The notes: generated by a model not told the origin, from the letters alone. Shown: positions 34,572 through 42,433, counted from the first letter of the stretch. The stretch: 48,214 nucleotides of DNA from Streptococcus oralis (GCF_001578935.1 NZ_KQ969521.1:415906-464119), one strand, 5' to 3'. Numbers and translations: made by a program.

Positions 34572-36386
34572 ATGGAAAAGTTAAATTATTTCACTGGTGA
34601 ATTTAGTGAATCCGAATTAAAGAATTATTTTGATTCCTTAAATGAAGAAAAACTGAAATACCAACTTGAAAATTTTAGTAATCAATATTTAAAGTTATCT
34701 GAAGAAGAACAATTGAAATATGCTGAACCTATTCTTTATATTTTTAGAGATTTTGAAGAGAATATTGATAAAATTATCCAAAAAGAGATTTTAGAGTCCA
34801 TAAATAAAATACTATCAAAAAATTCACAAGTATATAGTTGGAATGCAATATTTTATTATTTAGATACTCTTTATTTCTATTTATTTAAAACCGAAAGATA
34901 TGAAGAATATTCTAAACTGTTTGAAAATGATAGTTATTTCTTTAAAATCCTTGATTTAATTTTAAATGAAAATCTAGAGGATGGAGAATACTTTATTTCG
35001 GATTTACTTTCAGTTTTTCTTCAGCTATTTAGACAAAATAGTTTACCAGAAGAAAAGAGAATGTATTTTAAGAGTGAATTAGAATCATTATTCAGATTCA
35101 TATTTGAAAATTACGATATTGATAGTGTTGTTTGTTATTGGTATTTTGAATTAGATAAGTTGCTATCTATTTTTAAAAATGAACATCTCGAAAAAATTAA
35201 TAACCATTATTTCAATAACCCTCAATCTAATTATGTTGAGAAATACTTGGATTTTGTATCAAGGCATTTTGATGATATAATTGAAGATTCGATTGATGTT
35301 GTTCGAAAGATAGCAGAAGAAAATGATTCGGATATAATTCGCAACCAAGCTATTAAGTTAAATGAGAAGTATGATCATGATATTTTGAATGAGAAAAGTG
35401 ATTCAGAATTCATCCTGTCATTTGATGCTAATCAACTTTTAGAACAAGCGGATAAGATTATATACTATATACGTTCTAAATTAACTGTTGACGCTGAAGA
35501 GTTGAAAGAAATTGGTTCCTTTGGACATTATACTAAGATTGACACTTTAACAAACTACCTCATAAAAGCTGACTGGAAAAATGAAAAAAATTCTGAAACT
35601 CAATCTCCATTTTTACGATTGACTAATCTCAAGCAACTAAATGACCCGATGGAAGGAAGAGTAATATATGATTATTTGGGTATAGATAATACGTTTTTCC
35701 AACAATATCAAGCTTCAAATGTTTTTATATCTTCTCTAACCATTGTATCTGATAGTTTACCTATGTGGAAGGAATATGCAGATTCATCTCAAGGCGCCTT
35801 CCTTGAATATGATCTATCTTATCTTGAAGATATAGTTGCTCATAAATCGATAGAGTTTGTTAAAGTTCATTATTTAGATTTAATGTCAGAGAATAAAGAT
35901 GAAACAGATGTTGGTAAATCTCTTGATGATTTAAAACAGATATTTAAAAAATTGAAAGAGCTGAAAGCTGAAAAAGAATTAAAAAGTTTTGCTGAGAAAT
36001 TGAAGAAGATTTCTTACCTTTTTAAAGTTAAAGACTATGAGTATGAAATGGAGTATCGTATTTTAATTAATTTAGATGATACAGCGATACAAAATATTAT
36101 TAATAGAGATGCTAATGATTCATCAAATGAGAAATACTTGAAGAAAGAAGAAATTGGGTTAGAAGTTTTTGATAAAGTTAACTATCATGATTTCAGAAAG
36201 TATATTGTATTAAGCTCGAAAGACAATGGCAGATATGATTTATTTGTATACATTAATCTAGCTCCCTTGAAATACTCAAAAGTTATTCTAGGTCCAAAGG
36301 TTACGGATGCAGACTATATTGCTCCTTATCTCAAACTTGCCAATCCTGATATAGAGATAGAAAGTTCAAAAATCCCTTATCGTTAA
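34572..36386 (+). CDS. Large AT-rich protein with a C-terminal DUF2971 domain
   Basis: The 604-residue protein has two parts. Residues 1-310 are acidic, rich in Leu, Tyr and Phe, and look alpha-helical, perhaps a helical repeat. Residues ~319-585 match a DUF2971 domain: GHYTKIDTL at 318, LNDPMEGR at 356-363, MWKEYADSSQGAFLEYD at 398-414, VHYLD at 432, KDYEYEMEYRI at 487-497, and KVILGPKV at 570-577. DUF2971 has no defined activity. GC is only about 22-33% in lines I counted, well below the flanking genes, which suggests acquisition by transfer. It begins 16 bases after uvrB (AGAGGGGAAG before the ATG) with no promoter of its own visible. Confidence 0.85.
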   Translation: MEKLNYFTGEFSESELKNYFDSLNEEKLKYQLENFSNQYLKLSEEEQLKYAEPILYIFRDFEENIDKIIQKEILESINKILSKNSQVYSWNAIFYYLDTLYFYLFKTERYEEYSKLFENDSYFFKILDLILNENLEDGEYFISDLLSVFLQLFRQNSLPEEKRMYFKSELESLFRFIFENYDIDSVVCYWYFELDKLLSIFKNEHLEKINNHYFNNPQSNYVEKYLDFVSRHFDDIIEDSIDVVRKIAEENDSDIIRNQAIKLNEKYDHDILNEKSDSEFILSFDANQLLEQADKIIYYIRSKLTVDAEELKEIGSFGHYTKIDTLTNYLIKADWKNEKNSETQSPFLRLTNLKQLNDPMEGRVIYDYLGIDNTFFQQYQASNVFISSLTIVSDSLPMWKEYADSSQGAFLEYDLSYLEDIVAHKSIEFVKVHYLDLMSENKDETDVGKSLDDLKQIFKKLKELKAEKELKSFAEKLKKISYLFKVKDYEYEMEYRILINLDDTAIQNIINRDANDSSNEKYLKKEEIGLEVFDKVNYHDFRKYIVLSSKDNGRYDLFVYINLAPLKYSKVILGPKVTDADYIAPYLKLANPDIEIESSKIPYR

Positions 36387-36463
36387 GTTGAGGGTGACAT
36401 AAAGCAGAAGGTGGTTTGAGAGAATTTAGTGAGATTAAAATAGATAATGCAAACTTAATTGAA

Positions 36464-36484
36464 AAATTTTAAATCTTAAAATTT
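36464..36484. repeat. AT-rich inverted repeat between the DUF2971 and membrane-protein genes
   Basis: AAATTTTAA and TTAAAATTT form a perfect 9-bp inverted repeat around ATC. It has no GC pairs in the arms and no T run, so an operator is as likely as a terminator. AAGGTGG near 36400 and CCACCTT near 36500 form another loose inverted pair. The rest of 36387-36544 shows nothing else recognisable. Confidence 0.4.
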
Positions 36485-36544
36485 AACTTTGAACCTATAC
36501 CACCTTTACGTTTTAGAATATATTTTAAATAGAGGGAAGTTATT

Positions 36545-37048
36545 ATGAAATTGAAAGAGAAAACTTATGAGAACTCATTGGGCTTAGATTCTGTTCGTTT
36601 TTGGTTACAAGGGCATCGATTTGTCAAATTTATGCTTGATATGTTCTTTTATATCATCTTGTTCCTAGTTATAGAATTTACAACATCACAGAACAAAATC
36701 ATTCCAGCTGATTTTCGGTACAGAGAGCTCTTGTTTCCCTTGCAATTGAATCTTTTTATCTTGGGTAACAGGTTTTATGCTATCTTTTTGTCAGTGAAAA
36801 CGGAAAAAGAAAAGACCCTTAAAAGATTTTGTGAACCCTTTATTTATATCAATATTCTTAGTTTCATTTTTCAACTGATTGGTGTGAGAAAAAGAGGAAG
36901 AGTTGTTCTGTCACCTTTGTTTTCACTGGAGTCATCCTATATCTGGTTTCCTATTGTCATCTACCTTCTAGCCTTGATGTTAACTCTGGCAATCTTCTTT
37001 CTCTCTAAAGGCTCAAAAAAAGGAGTAGATGAAAATGAAGATGAGTAG
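36545..37048 (+). CDS. Tandem membrane protein 1 (unknown family)
   Basis: I do not recognise this 167-residue protein. It has a short basic N-terminus, the motif RFWLQGHRFVKFMLD near residues 18-32, and four hydrophobic segments (about 30-48, 65-82, 95-112, 128-152), then a charged tail. The layout matches the next two genes, notably (W)LxxHRxxxxxLD before the first segment and SSYIWFPIVIYLL in the last. GAGGG precedes ATG 36545. Its stop overlaps the start of the next gene. It probably works as part of a set. Confidence 0.78.
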   Translation: MKLKEKTYENSLGLDSVRFWLQGHRFVKFMLDMFFYIILFLVIEFTTSQNKIIPADFRYRELLFPLQLNLFILGNRFYAIFLSVKTEKEKTLKRFCEPFIYINILSFIFQLIGVRKRGRVVLSPLFSLESSYIWFPIVIYLLALMLTLAIFFLSKGSKKGVDENEDE

Positions 37049-37598
37049 ACAAATGAAGTACAAGACAAAAGAAAGGTCTTCTTGGACTAAGAGGATTTTT
37101 CTTTGGATGGAAAGGCACAGAAGGATTGGTCAACTTTTGGATACGAGTGTATTATTTGGATCTATGTTTGTATCATTTCTTACCGCCTCTTACATTAGTT
37201 ATCCATTACCGAACATAAACTATCTTTCCCCCTTAAGCTTCAATCTTATCCTTCTGATCTTATCAACCTATTTCCTTGTCTTTCGTTTTAGTAGTGATAA
37301 ACTTCAGAAATGGCGTTACTTTTCATGGGGATTTATTGGGTTCAATGGTCTTCTTTTTCCCTTTCATCTCTTGGTAGGTCTGAATTGGCTAGGACGTCGT
37401 AAGTCAACGAATTTCCCTCCTATAATTTCTATGGATCCAGCCTATGTCTGGGTTCCTATTGTAAGTTATCTCTTTTTCTTTTTCTTGGGGCTGGGCATTC
37501 TGCTTTTGATTATACAGATAGAAAAGAGAAGAAGGAGGCGCAAATGGAACGAAAGATTAAGAAACCAAAGAAGATCAAACAACAGAACAGACAAATGA
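37035..37598 (+). CDS. Tandem membrane protein 2 (paralogue)
   Basis: This 187-residue protein is a paralogue of the gene before it. It has a basic N-terminus, IFLWMERHRRIGQLLD, four hydrophobic segments, FHLLVGLNWLGRR and PAYVWVPIVSYLF, and a strongly basic C-terminal tail (RRRRRK). I prefer ATG 37035, nine bases after AGGAG, over 37029. It overlaps the upstream gene by 14 bases and the downstream gene by 55 bases. Family and function are unknown. Confidence 0.78.
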   Translation: MKMSRQMKYKTKERSSWTKRIFLWMERHRRIGQLLDTSVLFGSMFVSFLTASYISYPLPNINYLSPLSFNLILLILSTYFLVFRFSSDKLQKWRYFSWGFIGFNGLLFPFHLLVGLNWLGRRKSTNFPPIISMDPAYVWVPIVSYLFFFFLGLGILLLIIQIEKRRRRRKWNERLRNQRRSNNRTDK

Positions 37599-38100
37599 GA
37601 AAAATCCAGAAAAAGTATTCTTTGATAGCTCACGTCCAATTGTGGCTGGAAAGACATTCAAAGATTGCTTCTTTTATGGATGGTGGTACAATATTATTAT
37701 CTATTTTTGGTATCATGTATGTGTTGTTCGGGACGCCACTTATCCCGAAACCGTATCAAGAAATGTCCTATGTCTTGCCAATTATTATGAATTTTGTCTT
37801 TTTGGTGCACACATTCTATCAAGGTATTTTTAGAGATGGTTTTAGCAATAAGGCTTCAGTACAAGGATTTTTAAAAACTTTTCTATTCATAAACGGACCT
37901 ATTTTTCTCCTCCACTTACTTGTTGGGGTGAAAGGGAGAAATGTTAAAAAATTCCTTCCCTATTATCTATCGATTATCGCTACATCTGGCTTCCAATTGC
38001 TACCTATCTAATCTTTTTCATCATTCCAGCGATATTGATGGTGATTTTGAAATATAAGGACAAAAAGAGGAAAAATCATGACAAAAGAAAATCGAACTAG
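37544..38100 (+). pseudogene. Tandem membrane protein 3 (paralogue), frameshifted in a poly-A tract
   Basis: The third paralogue has a basic start, LWLERHSKIASFMD and LLHLLVGVKGRN. The open frame breaks after the A6 run at 37946-37951 and ends at 38011 with unrelated residues. Adding one A gives PSLLSIDYRYIWLPIATYLI, which parallels PAYVWVPIVSYLF of the second gene, and a basic tail ending in TAG at 38100. The repaired protein would have 185 residues. The repaired end overlaps the next gene by 23 bases, like the other junctions, which supports the reconstruction. AGGAGG precedes ATG 37544. Confidence 0.82.
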
Positions 38101-38521
38101 GTTATTTTCATTTAAAACACTTTATTTGGCTTTGCTAGCTTTTGTGATTCTTCATTTGGTACTGTTAGTTTTTGGCCTATCCTTTACTCCAGTTTTGTGG
38201 AATAGTTGGTTTTTTATTCTTTGTTTGACCTTCTTAATCCATCCCTGGAGAATCTTTTATAAAACAAGAGATTTTCAATGGTACCACCTTATTTTTCAAT
38301 TATTTAGTGGATTAGTGGCACTTTACCTTTGGTTTGCAGCATTTTTTGCTTTGTCAATTATGTCGGATCCAGCCATTTCCATCAATATAGACTATCACAT
38401 ACAAGATAAGGAAATCATCATTGTTAGAGGTTTTGTGGTTCATAGTACTTATGAACATCATGAATTGATTAATCCCTTTATCATGAAGTCAGAAGTAAAA
38501 TACAACGAAGATACATTTTAA
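38078..38521 (+). CDS. Small membrane protein at the end of the tandem block
   Basis: The 147-residue protein has about three hydrophobic segments (residues 14-34, 40-58, 70-92) and a C-terminal soluble region of about 50 residues ending in MKSEVKYNEDTF. It lacks the HRxxxxxLD and YIWxPI motifs of the preceding three, so it is not a close paralogue. AGAGG precedes ATG 38078. It overlaps the repaired third gene and thus belongs to the same transcript. Function unknown. Confidence 0.72.
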   Translation: MTKENRTRLFSFKTLYLALLAFVILHLVLLVFGLSFTPVLWNSWFFILCLTFLIHPWRIFYKTRDFQWYHLIFQLFSGLVALYLWFAAFFALSIMSDPAISINIDYHIQDKEIIIVRGFVVHSTYEHHELINPFIMKSEVKYNEDTF

Positions 38522-38544
38522 TAACTTAGAAAGCGAGCAAATCT

Positions 38545-39012
38545 ATGTCCCGTGCCCAAGCAACCATTTTAACCAACATCTGTCTGATTGAAGACCTCGA
38601 AACCCAGCGCGTGGTGATGCAGTATCGTTCACCCGAAAACAATCGCTGGTCTGGCTATGCCTTTCCAGGAGGACATGTTGAGAATGGCGAGGCCTTTGCC
38701 GAGTCTGTCATTCGTGAGATTTATGAAGAAACTGGTCTAACGATTCAGAATCCCCAACTGGTCGGTATTAAAAATTGGCCTCTGGATACAGGTGAACGCT
38801 ACATCGTCTTTTGTTACAAGGCGACAGAGTTTACTGGAAGTCTCCAATCCTCAGAGGAAGGAGAAGTATCTTGGGTGCAAAAAGACCAGATTCCAAACTT
38901 GGAACTGGCCTATGATATGTTGCCTTTGATGGAAATGATGGAAGCACCTGACAAGTCTGAGTTCTTCTATCGTCACCGTACAGAGGACGGCTGGGAGAAA
39001 GAAATTTTCTAG
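38545..39012 (+). CDS. Nudix hydrolase (MutT-like)
   Basis: The 155-residue protein has a complete Nudix box, GGHVENGEAFAESVIREIYEETGL (split here as GGHVENGEAFAES and REIYEETGL) near residues 41-64. Substrates of this branch are nucleoside diphosphate derivatives such as 8-oxo-dGTP, but a specific substrate cannot be read. It overlaps the 3' end of niaR by four bases in convergent orientation. Confidence 0.92.
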   Translation: MSRAQATILTNICLIEDLETQRVVMQYRSPENNRWSGYAFPGGHVENGEAFAESVIREIYEETGLTIQNPQLVGIKNWPLDTGERYIVFCYKATEFTGSLQSSEEGEVSWVQKDQIPNLELAYDMLPLMEMMEAPDKSEFFYRHRTEDGWEKEIF

Positions 39013-39524
39013 TCTTTTACCAAATAACCTAACTGATCCAAGGCCTCCTCGATATAGTGGAGGTCTTGTTGTGTCTCAGCTTCAACAAGATGGTAATGGA
39101 TGCCGTCTGTCAATTCAGAAAGGGGTCTAAAGTCTGAATTCTCGACTTGCTCCAGAAAGTGCTGGACATCTCGGCGGCAGGTGAGTTTGAGCAGGGTTTC
39201 AATTTCGCCATAAACAGGATGATCGATTAAGATATTTTGAACGCGTCCGCCATTGTCTACAATAGCTAGTAGTTCCTGACCGATTTCTTCCAGTTCATGT
39301 TTCACTTTAAAGAGTTTGTGGACGTAGGGACTGGCATCATTTTCTTTGTAGATATAGCCACGATTGGTGGATAGGATAGGAGCTCCATCTGCTCGGAGAA
39401 TAGCGATGTCCTGTACAATGACCTGGCGCGTGACATGGAAGTGTTCAGCCAAGGTTTGACCATTGAGGGCTTTTGGCGCCTCTTTTAATAGTTTTAGAAG
39501 AGCTTGTTTGCGATCCGTTGTCAT
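39009..39524 (-). CDS. niaR: Niacin-responsive repressor NiaR
   Basis: NiaR represses niacin transport and NAD genes when nicotinic acid is available. The 171-residue protein has an N-terminal HTH_11-type DNA-binding domain (residues about 5-60, LNGQTLAEHFHVTRQVIVQDIAILR) written here in outline, and a C-terminal 3H domain with the conserved histidines in DHPVYGE and DGIHYHLVEA. AAAAGGA precedes the start. It sits directly downstream of the niacin transporter gene niaX on the same strand. Confidence 0.93.
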   Translation of the reverse strand: MTTDRKQALLKLLKEAPKALNGQTLAEHFHVTRQVIVQDIAILRADGAPILSTNRGYIYKENDASPYVHKLFKVKHELEEIGQELLAIVDNGGRVQNILIDHPVYGEIETLLKLTCRRDVQHFLEQVENSDFRPLSELTDGIHYHLVEAETQQDLHYIEEALDQLGYLVKD

Positions 39525-39535
39525 AGTTTTTCCTT

Positions 39536-40063
39536 TTAGCGACGTTTTCGAAGCACTTTATAGACAGCTAGTGCTAATGTATAGTCTACCATACTATGGA
39601 CAATTGTTCCAAAACCAACTAGGACGAAGAGAACATAAAACATATTTTCAACGTTTGTCCCTGAAGTAGCATAAAAGATGATACAAGCTAGTACTTCAGC
39701 GATAGCGTGAACAACACCCAAAACAAAGTTAAAAATCCAAGATGCCTTTGGTTTATCCAAGGTTTCAGGGAATTTTTTTAAGTAAAATGCTCCCAAAATA
39801 CCAAAAACGATGTGAGAAAAGGCGCGCAGTACGATAACCATAGGGTAGCCTGCCATCAGGAAGCCTAGACTCGAAGCAATAATCACAAAAGCAGCCATCA
39901 AAGGTGATAGGAACATGGCGATAAAGATGGCGATATGGCTTCCTAAAGTGTAAGAAGCTGGTGGGATGACGATTTTAAAAGGCATAATGATTGGAATCAA
40001 AATCGCGATTGCTGTGAGCAGTGCAGTCATGGTCATAAACTGCGTTTTTTTCCGTATATCCAT
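39536..40063 (-). CDS. niaX: Niacin ECF transporter S component NiaX
   Basis: The 175-residue integral membrane protein is the substrate-binding S component of an energy-coupling-factor niacin importer. It has about six hydrophobic segments, including TALLTAIAILIPIIMPFKIV, then GSHIAIFIAMFLSPLMAAFV and MAGYPMVIVLRAFSH. I placed the start at 40063, six bases after GGAGGT; the in-frame ATG 12 bases upstream lies on the Shine-Dalgarno. It is cotranscribed with niaR, 11 bases downstream. Confidence 0.9.
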   Translation of the reverse strand: MDIRKKTQFMTMTALLTAIAILIPIIMPFKIVIPPASYTLGSHIAIFIAMFLSPLMAAFVIIASSLGFLMAGYPMVIVLRAFSHIVFGILGAFYLKKFPETLDKPKASWIFNFVLGVVHAIAEVLACIIFYATSGTNVENMFYVLFVLVGFGTIVHSMVDYTLALAVYKVLRKRR

Positions 40064-40080
40064 AAGAACCTCCATTTATC

Positions 40081-40124
40081 TGTATATACACAAGTATAGT
40101 ACAATAAATCACCAATCAAGTCAA
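40081..40124 (-). promoter_or_regulatory. Promoter of niaX-niaR with a NiaR operator
   Basis: On the minus strand TTGACT (40124-40119), a 17-base spacer and TACTAT (40101-40096) form a promoter. TACTTGTGTATATACA (40096-40081), which contains the palindrome TGTATATACA, abuts the -10 and covers the start point. It resembles the pneumococcal NiaR site as I remember it (TACWRGTGTMTWKACA). Binding there would block transcription and so create negative autoregulation. Confidence 0.8.
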
Positions 40125-40198
40125 GAAGCATTATTGATTTTTCAGGAAAATTTGGTTAAAATGTGGTAAAGAATAATAGGAACTGAGGAGAAATTGTG

Positions 40199-40558
40199 AT
40201 GATACTTTTTGTTTACCTAATCGTGGTAATCGTGATGATGTCAAAACAGAAAAGTGAAGGGAAAGTAGTCTCAGGTTGGACTCGCTTCCTAGTTTATAGT
40301 TTATTGGTCCTGTCGCTACTCTCTCTATTAGCAAGCAGTCTGGCTGTTTCACTCTTTAGCCTTCCTTTATTAGGTTTTCTTTTGATGGCAGCAATACTAG
40401 AAATTGCTTATTTCGTCAGATTGGTGATTGCATTTGGTTTGGTTTTACTATCTCTAACCCTATACTTGGATAGCCAAAAAAGTCAGCAACCTACACCTCT
40501 TTCATATCAGCTCCTGCGCTTTGGCTTTCACATTCTATTGCTGTTTCTCATGTTTTAA
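40199..40558 (+). CDS. Small hydrophobic membrane protein (unknown)
   Basis: The 119-residue protein has four hydrophobic segments: residues 1-14, 31-50, 56-82 and 90-118. KQKSEGKVVSGW and DSQKSQQPTPL form the polar loops. I do not recognise the family. GAGGAG is eight bases upstream of ATG 40199 (an in-frame GTG lies three bases earlier). It stands alone, divergent from niaX and convergent with the S-component gene, before a shared terminator. Confidence 0.75.
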   Translation: MILFVYLIVVIVMMSKQKSEGKVVSGWTRFLVYSLLVLSLLSLLASSLAVSLFSLPLLGFLLMAAILEIAYFVRLVIAFGLVLLSLTLYLDSQKSQQPTPLSYQLLRFGFHILLLFLMF

Positions 40559-40564
40559 ATGCTA

Positions 40565-40593
40565 AACTCCACCTTCAGGATGAAAGTGGAGTT
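40565..40593. terminator. Bidirectional terminator
   Basis: AACTCCAC/GTGGAGTT form an 8-bp stem with a 13-base loop and T-rich right flank. It serves the small membrane gene and the convergent coaB-coaC operon. Confidence 0.82.
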
Positions 40594-40598
40594 ATTTT

Positions 40599-41162
40599 TT
40601 ATTTCTTCAAGGTTTCGAGACGGGGAACAATCGCTACTGTTAGAACGGCAGAGATGACAAGCTCGGCAATTGAGTTTGTAGAAATAACGGTTGCCAGGAG
40701 TTTTTGAATATTGCCATCGAAGACATTTCCAAAAAGGAAGAAGATTCCACCAAGGACAAAGACGGTGTTTGTAAGGGAACCAAGAGCACCAGCAAAGATG
40801 AGACCTGTTCTGTTTTTTAATAATTTATAAACCAAGTAAGGTGTCAGACCAATCAAAATTCGAGGAACAATAGCGATAATCGCAGAGTAAATGTTTCCGT
40901 TCGGTACGAATGGTGAGAAGAGGTAGCTGGTTGGAAGGATGGTGATCGTGTTGACCGTTAAGCTAAGTAGCCCCATCAAGAAACCAAGTGTAACACCAAC
41001 TCGAGGGCCATAGATGATACTAGCAATGATTACTGGAATATGAACGATGGTTGGTTTGATGGGCAAGGGTAGGAGATTAAAAAGAATGGAACTCAGTAAA
41101 TGAAGCACAATCATACTGGCAAAAAAGAGCGCAATTGGTGCAATGTTAGAGCGTTTGTTCAT
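40599..41162 (-). CDS. ECF transporter S component, probably pantothenate
   Basis: The 187-residue membrane protein has about five or six hydrophobic segments and the S-component features NIAPIALFFASMIVLHLLS, YGPRVGVTLGFLMGLLS and PNGNIYSAIIAIVPRILIG. It overlaps coaC by 17 bases. Since coaB and coaC use pantothenate-derived intermediates, it is probably the pantothenate S component (PanT-like); this is a context inference. Confidence 0.82.
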   Translation of the reverse strand: MNKRSNIAPIALFFASMIVLHLLSSILFNLLPLPIKPTIVHIPVIIASIIYGPRVGVTLGFLMGLLSLTVNTITILPTSYLFSPFVPNGNIYSAIIAIVPRILIGLTPYLVYKLLKNRTGLIFAGALGSLTNTVFVLGGIFFLFGNVFDGNIQKLLATVISTNSIAELVISAVLTVAIVPRLETLKK

Positions 41163-41697
41163 CGAGGGTTTCCTTTATGTTTTGTAAAATAGTATTCAGG
41201 TCAGCTAGGGCGCCTTTGCCGTGATCGCCACAGGCTAGTAGAGATTCCTTTGGAGAGATAATCTGATAACCATAGGTCTCTAATGTTTTTAGATTAGCCT
41301 GAGTTGCCGGATGGTCATACATCTTTGTATTCATGGCTGGTGCGACTAACTTTTTGATGTGGTCTGGCAGAGCAAGCGCTGTGCTTGTCACCATGTTGTC
41401 CGCAAATCCATGGGCTAACTTTGCGATGGTATTAGCAGTAGCAGGGACAACAATAAAAAGGTCAGCTTTTTTTCCTAGTTCGATATGATTGACTTGATCA
41501 GGATAGGGTTCCTTCATGACATCAAGGTGGACAGGATTTTGAGAGAGGACCTGTAGTGTCAACGGTTGGATAAACTCTCTCGCTGCCTCAGTCATTAAGA
41601 CAGTGACCTGATGGCCTTGTTTTTTCAAGGAACTGACTAGGTCAGCTGATTTATAGGAGGCGATGGAACCTGTCACTGCGATGAGAATATTTGCCAT
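41146..41697 (-). CDS. coaC: Phosphopantothenoylcysteine decarboxylase
   Basis: CoaC decarboxylates phosphopantothenoylcysteine to phosphopantetheine in coenzyme A synthesis. The 183-residue flavoprotein begins with NILIAVTGSIASYKSADL. It has the conserved His in NHIELGKKADLFIVVPATANT (given in parts) and the PAMNTKMYDHP substrate loop. In most bacteria this domain is fused to CoaB; streptococci have it separate. AAGGAAAG precedes the start. Confidence 0.94.
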   Translation of the reverse strand: MANILIAVTGSIASYKSADLVSSLKKQGHQVTVLMTEAAREFIQPLTLQVLSQNPVHLDVMKEPYPDQVNHIELGKKADLFIVVPATANTIAKLAHGFADNMVTSTALALPDHIKKLVAPAMNTKMYDHPATQANLKTLETYGYQIISPKESLLACGDHGKGALADLNTILQNIKETLDEQTL

Positions 41698-41708
41698 AGC
41701 TTTCCTTT

Positions 41709-42398
41709 CTATGAATCGTATGCTTGAATTTTTTCAAGAAGGAGGTTTGCTATTTCCTTTTTGGTTTGAACGGTTTGAAGTTGCTCTTTCTCAACAAAGA
41801 TTGCATGATGCTGGTTTGCTGAAATTTGTGTCAGGTCATTTGCGATGATTAAGTCTGCTTGGTTCTTGATAAGACTCTTTCGTGCGATCTCAATGAGATA
41901 ATCCTCAGAGACATCAACCAGCAGTTTAAAACCAATCAGATGAATAGCAGGATTCCATTCTTTAATGAGAGAGATGACTTTGGGTGTTTTCTTGAGAAAG
42001 AGCACCTGCACTTCTTCTTTTGAGGAAATCTTACTTTCTTCGTTTTTCTTGCTGAGTAAGTCTGCTACATTCGGGATACTTGCGACTTCTTCTAAACTTG
42101 TCATATAAACAGGTGTGTAGTCAGACACAGCCATTGAATGAATGAAGACCTGATAATCTTGAACAACACTCTTAACGGTTTCTAGGAGATCTTGAGTATT
42201 GATAATTTCACGAATCGTTAGCTGAGGATGCGGGGCTGGTTTGACAGCTCGTCTCGTTGTAATCAGACAAACTTCGTTACCTGCTGCTAGTAACTTTTCT
42301 GTGATAATTTTCCCCAACTGACCGGTTGAGTGGTTGGTAATAGCGCGAACCTGATCAATAGCTTCACTGGTACCGCCTGACGTAACTAAAATTTTCAT
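41709..42398 (-). CDS. coaB: Phosphopantothenate-cysteine ligase
   Basis: CoaB joins 4'-phosphopantothenate and cysteine. The 229-residue protein begins MKILVTSGGTSEAIDQVR and contains ITNHSTGQLG, and later NDLTQISANQHHA, typical of the CoaB half. I place the start at 42398; five extra codons upstream have no support. The six bases before this ATG carry no Shine-Dalgarno and follow a -10 hexamer directly, so its mRNA is probably leaderless. It is the first gene of the coaB-coaC-S-component operon. Confidence 0.93.
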   Translation of the reverse strand: MKILVTSGGTSEAIDQVRAITNHSTGQLGKIITEKLLAAGNEVCLITTRRAVKPAPHPQLTIREIINTQDLLETVKSVVQDYQVFIHSMAVSDYTPVYMTSLEEVASIPNVADLLSKKNEESKISSKEEVQVLFLKKTPKVISLIKEWNPAIHLIGFKLLVDVSEDYLIEIARKSLIKNQADLIIANDLTQISANQHHAIFVEKEQLQTVQTKKEIANLLLEKIQAYDS

Positions 42399-42404
42399 AG
42401 GACT

Positions 42405-42433
42405 ATTGTACACAAAAATAAACAGTAAGTAAA
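42405..42433 (-). promoter_or_regulatory. Promoter of coaB, 6 nt before the ATG
   Basis: On the minus strand TTTACT (42433-42428), a 17-base spacer and TACAAT (42410-42405) lie six bases upstream of ATG 42398. This is the same geometry as ribF and tex. Confidence 0.68.

Noticed and set aside
37040..38100. CRISPR or tandem DNA repeat in the membrane-protein block
   Set aside because: The similarity is at the protein level and spread over ~500-base genes; no short direct repeats or spacers exist. No CRISPR array was seen anywhere in the window.
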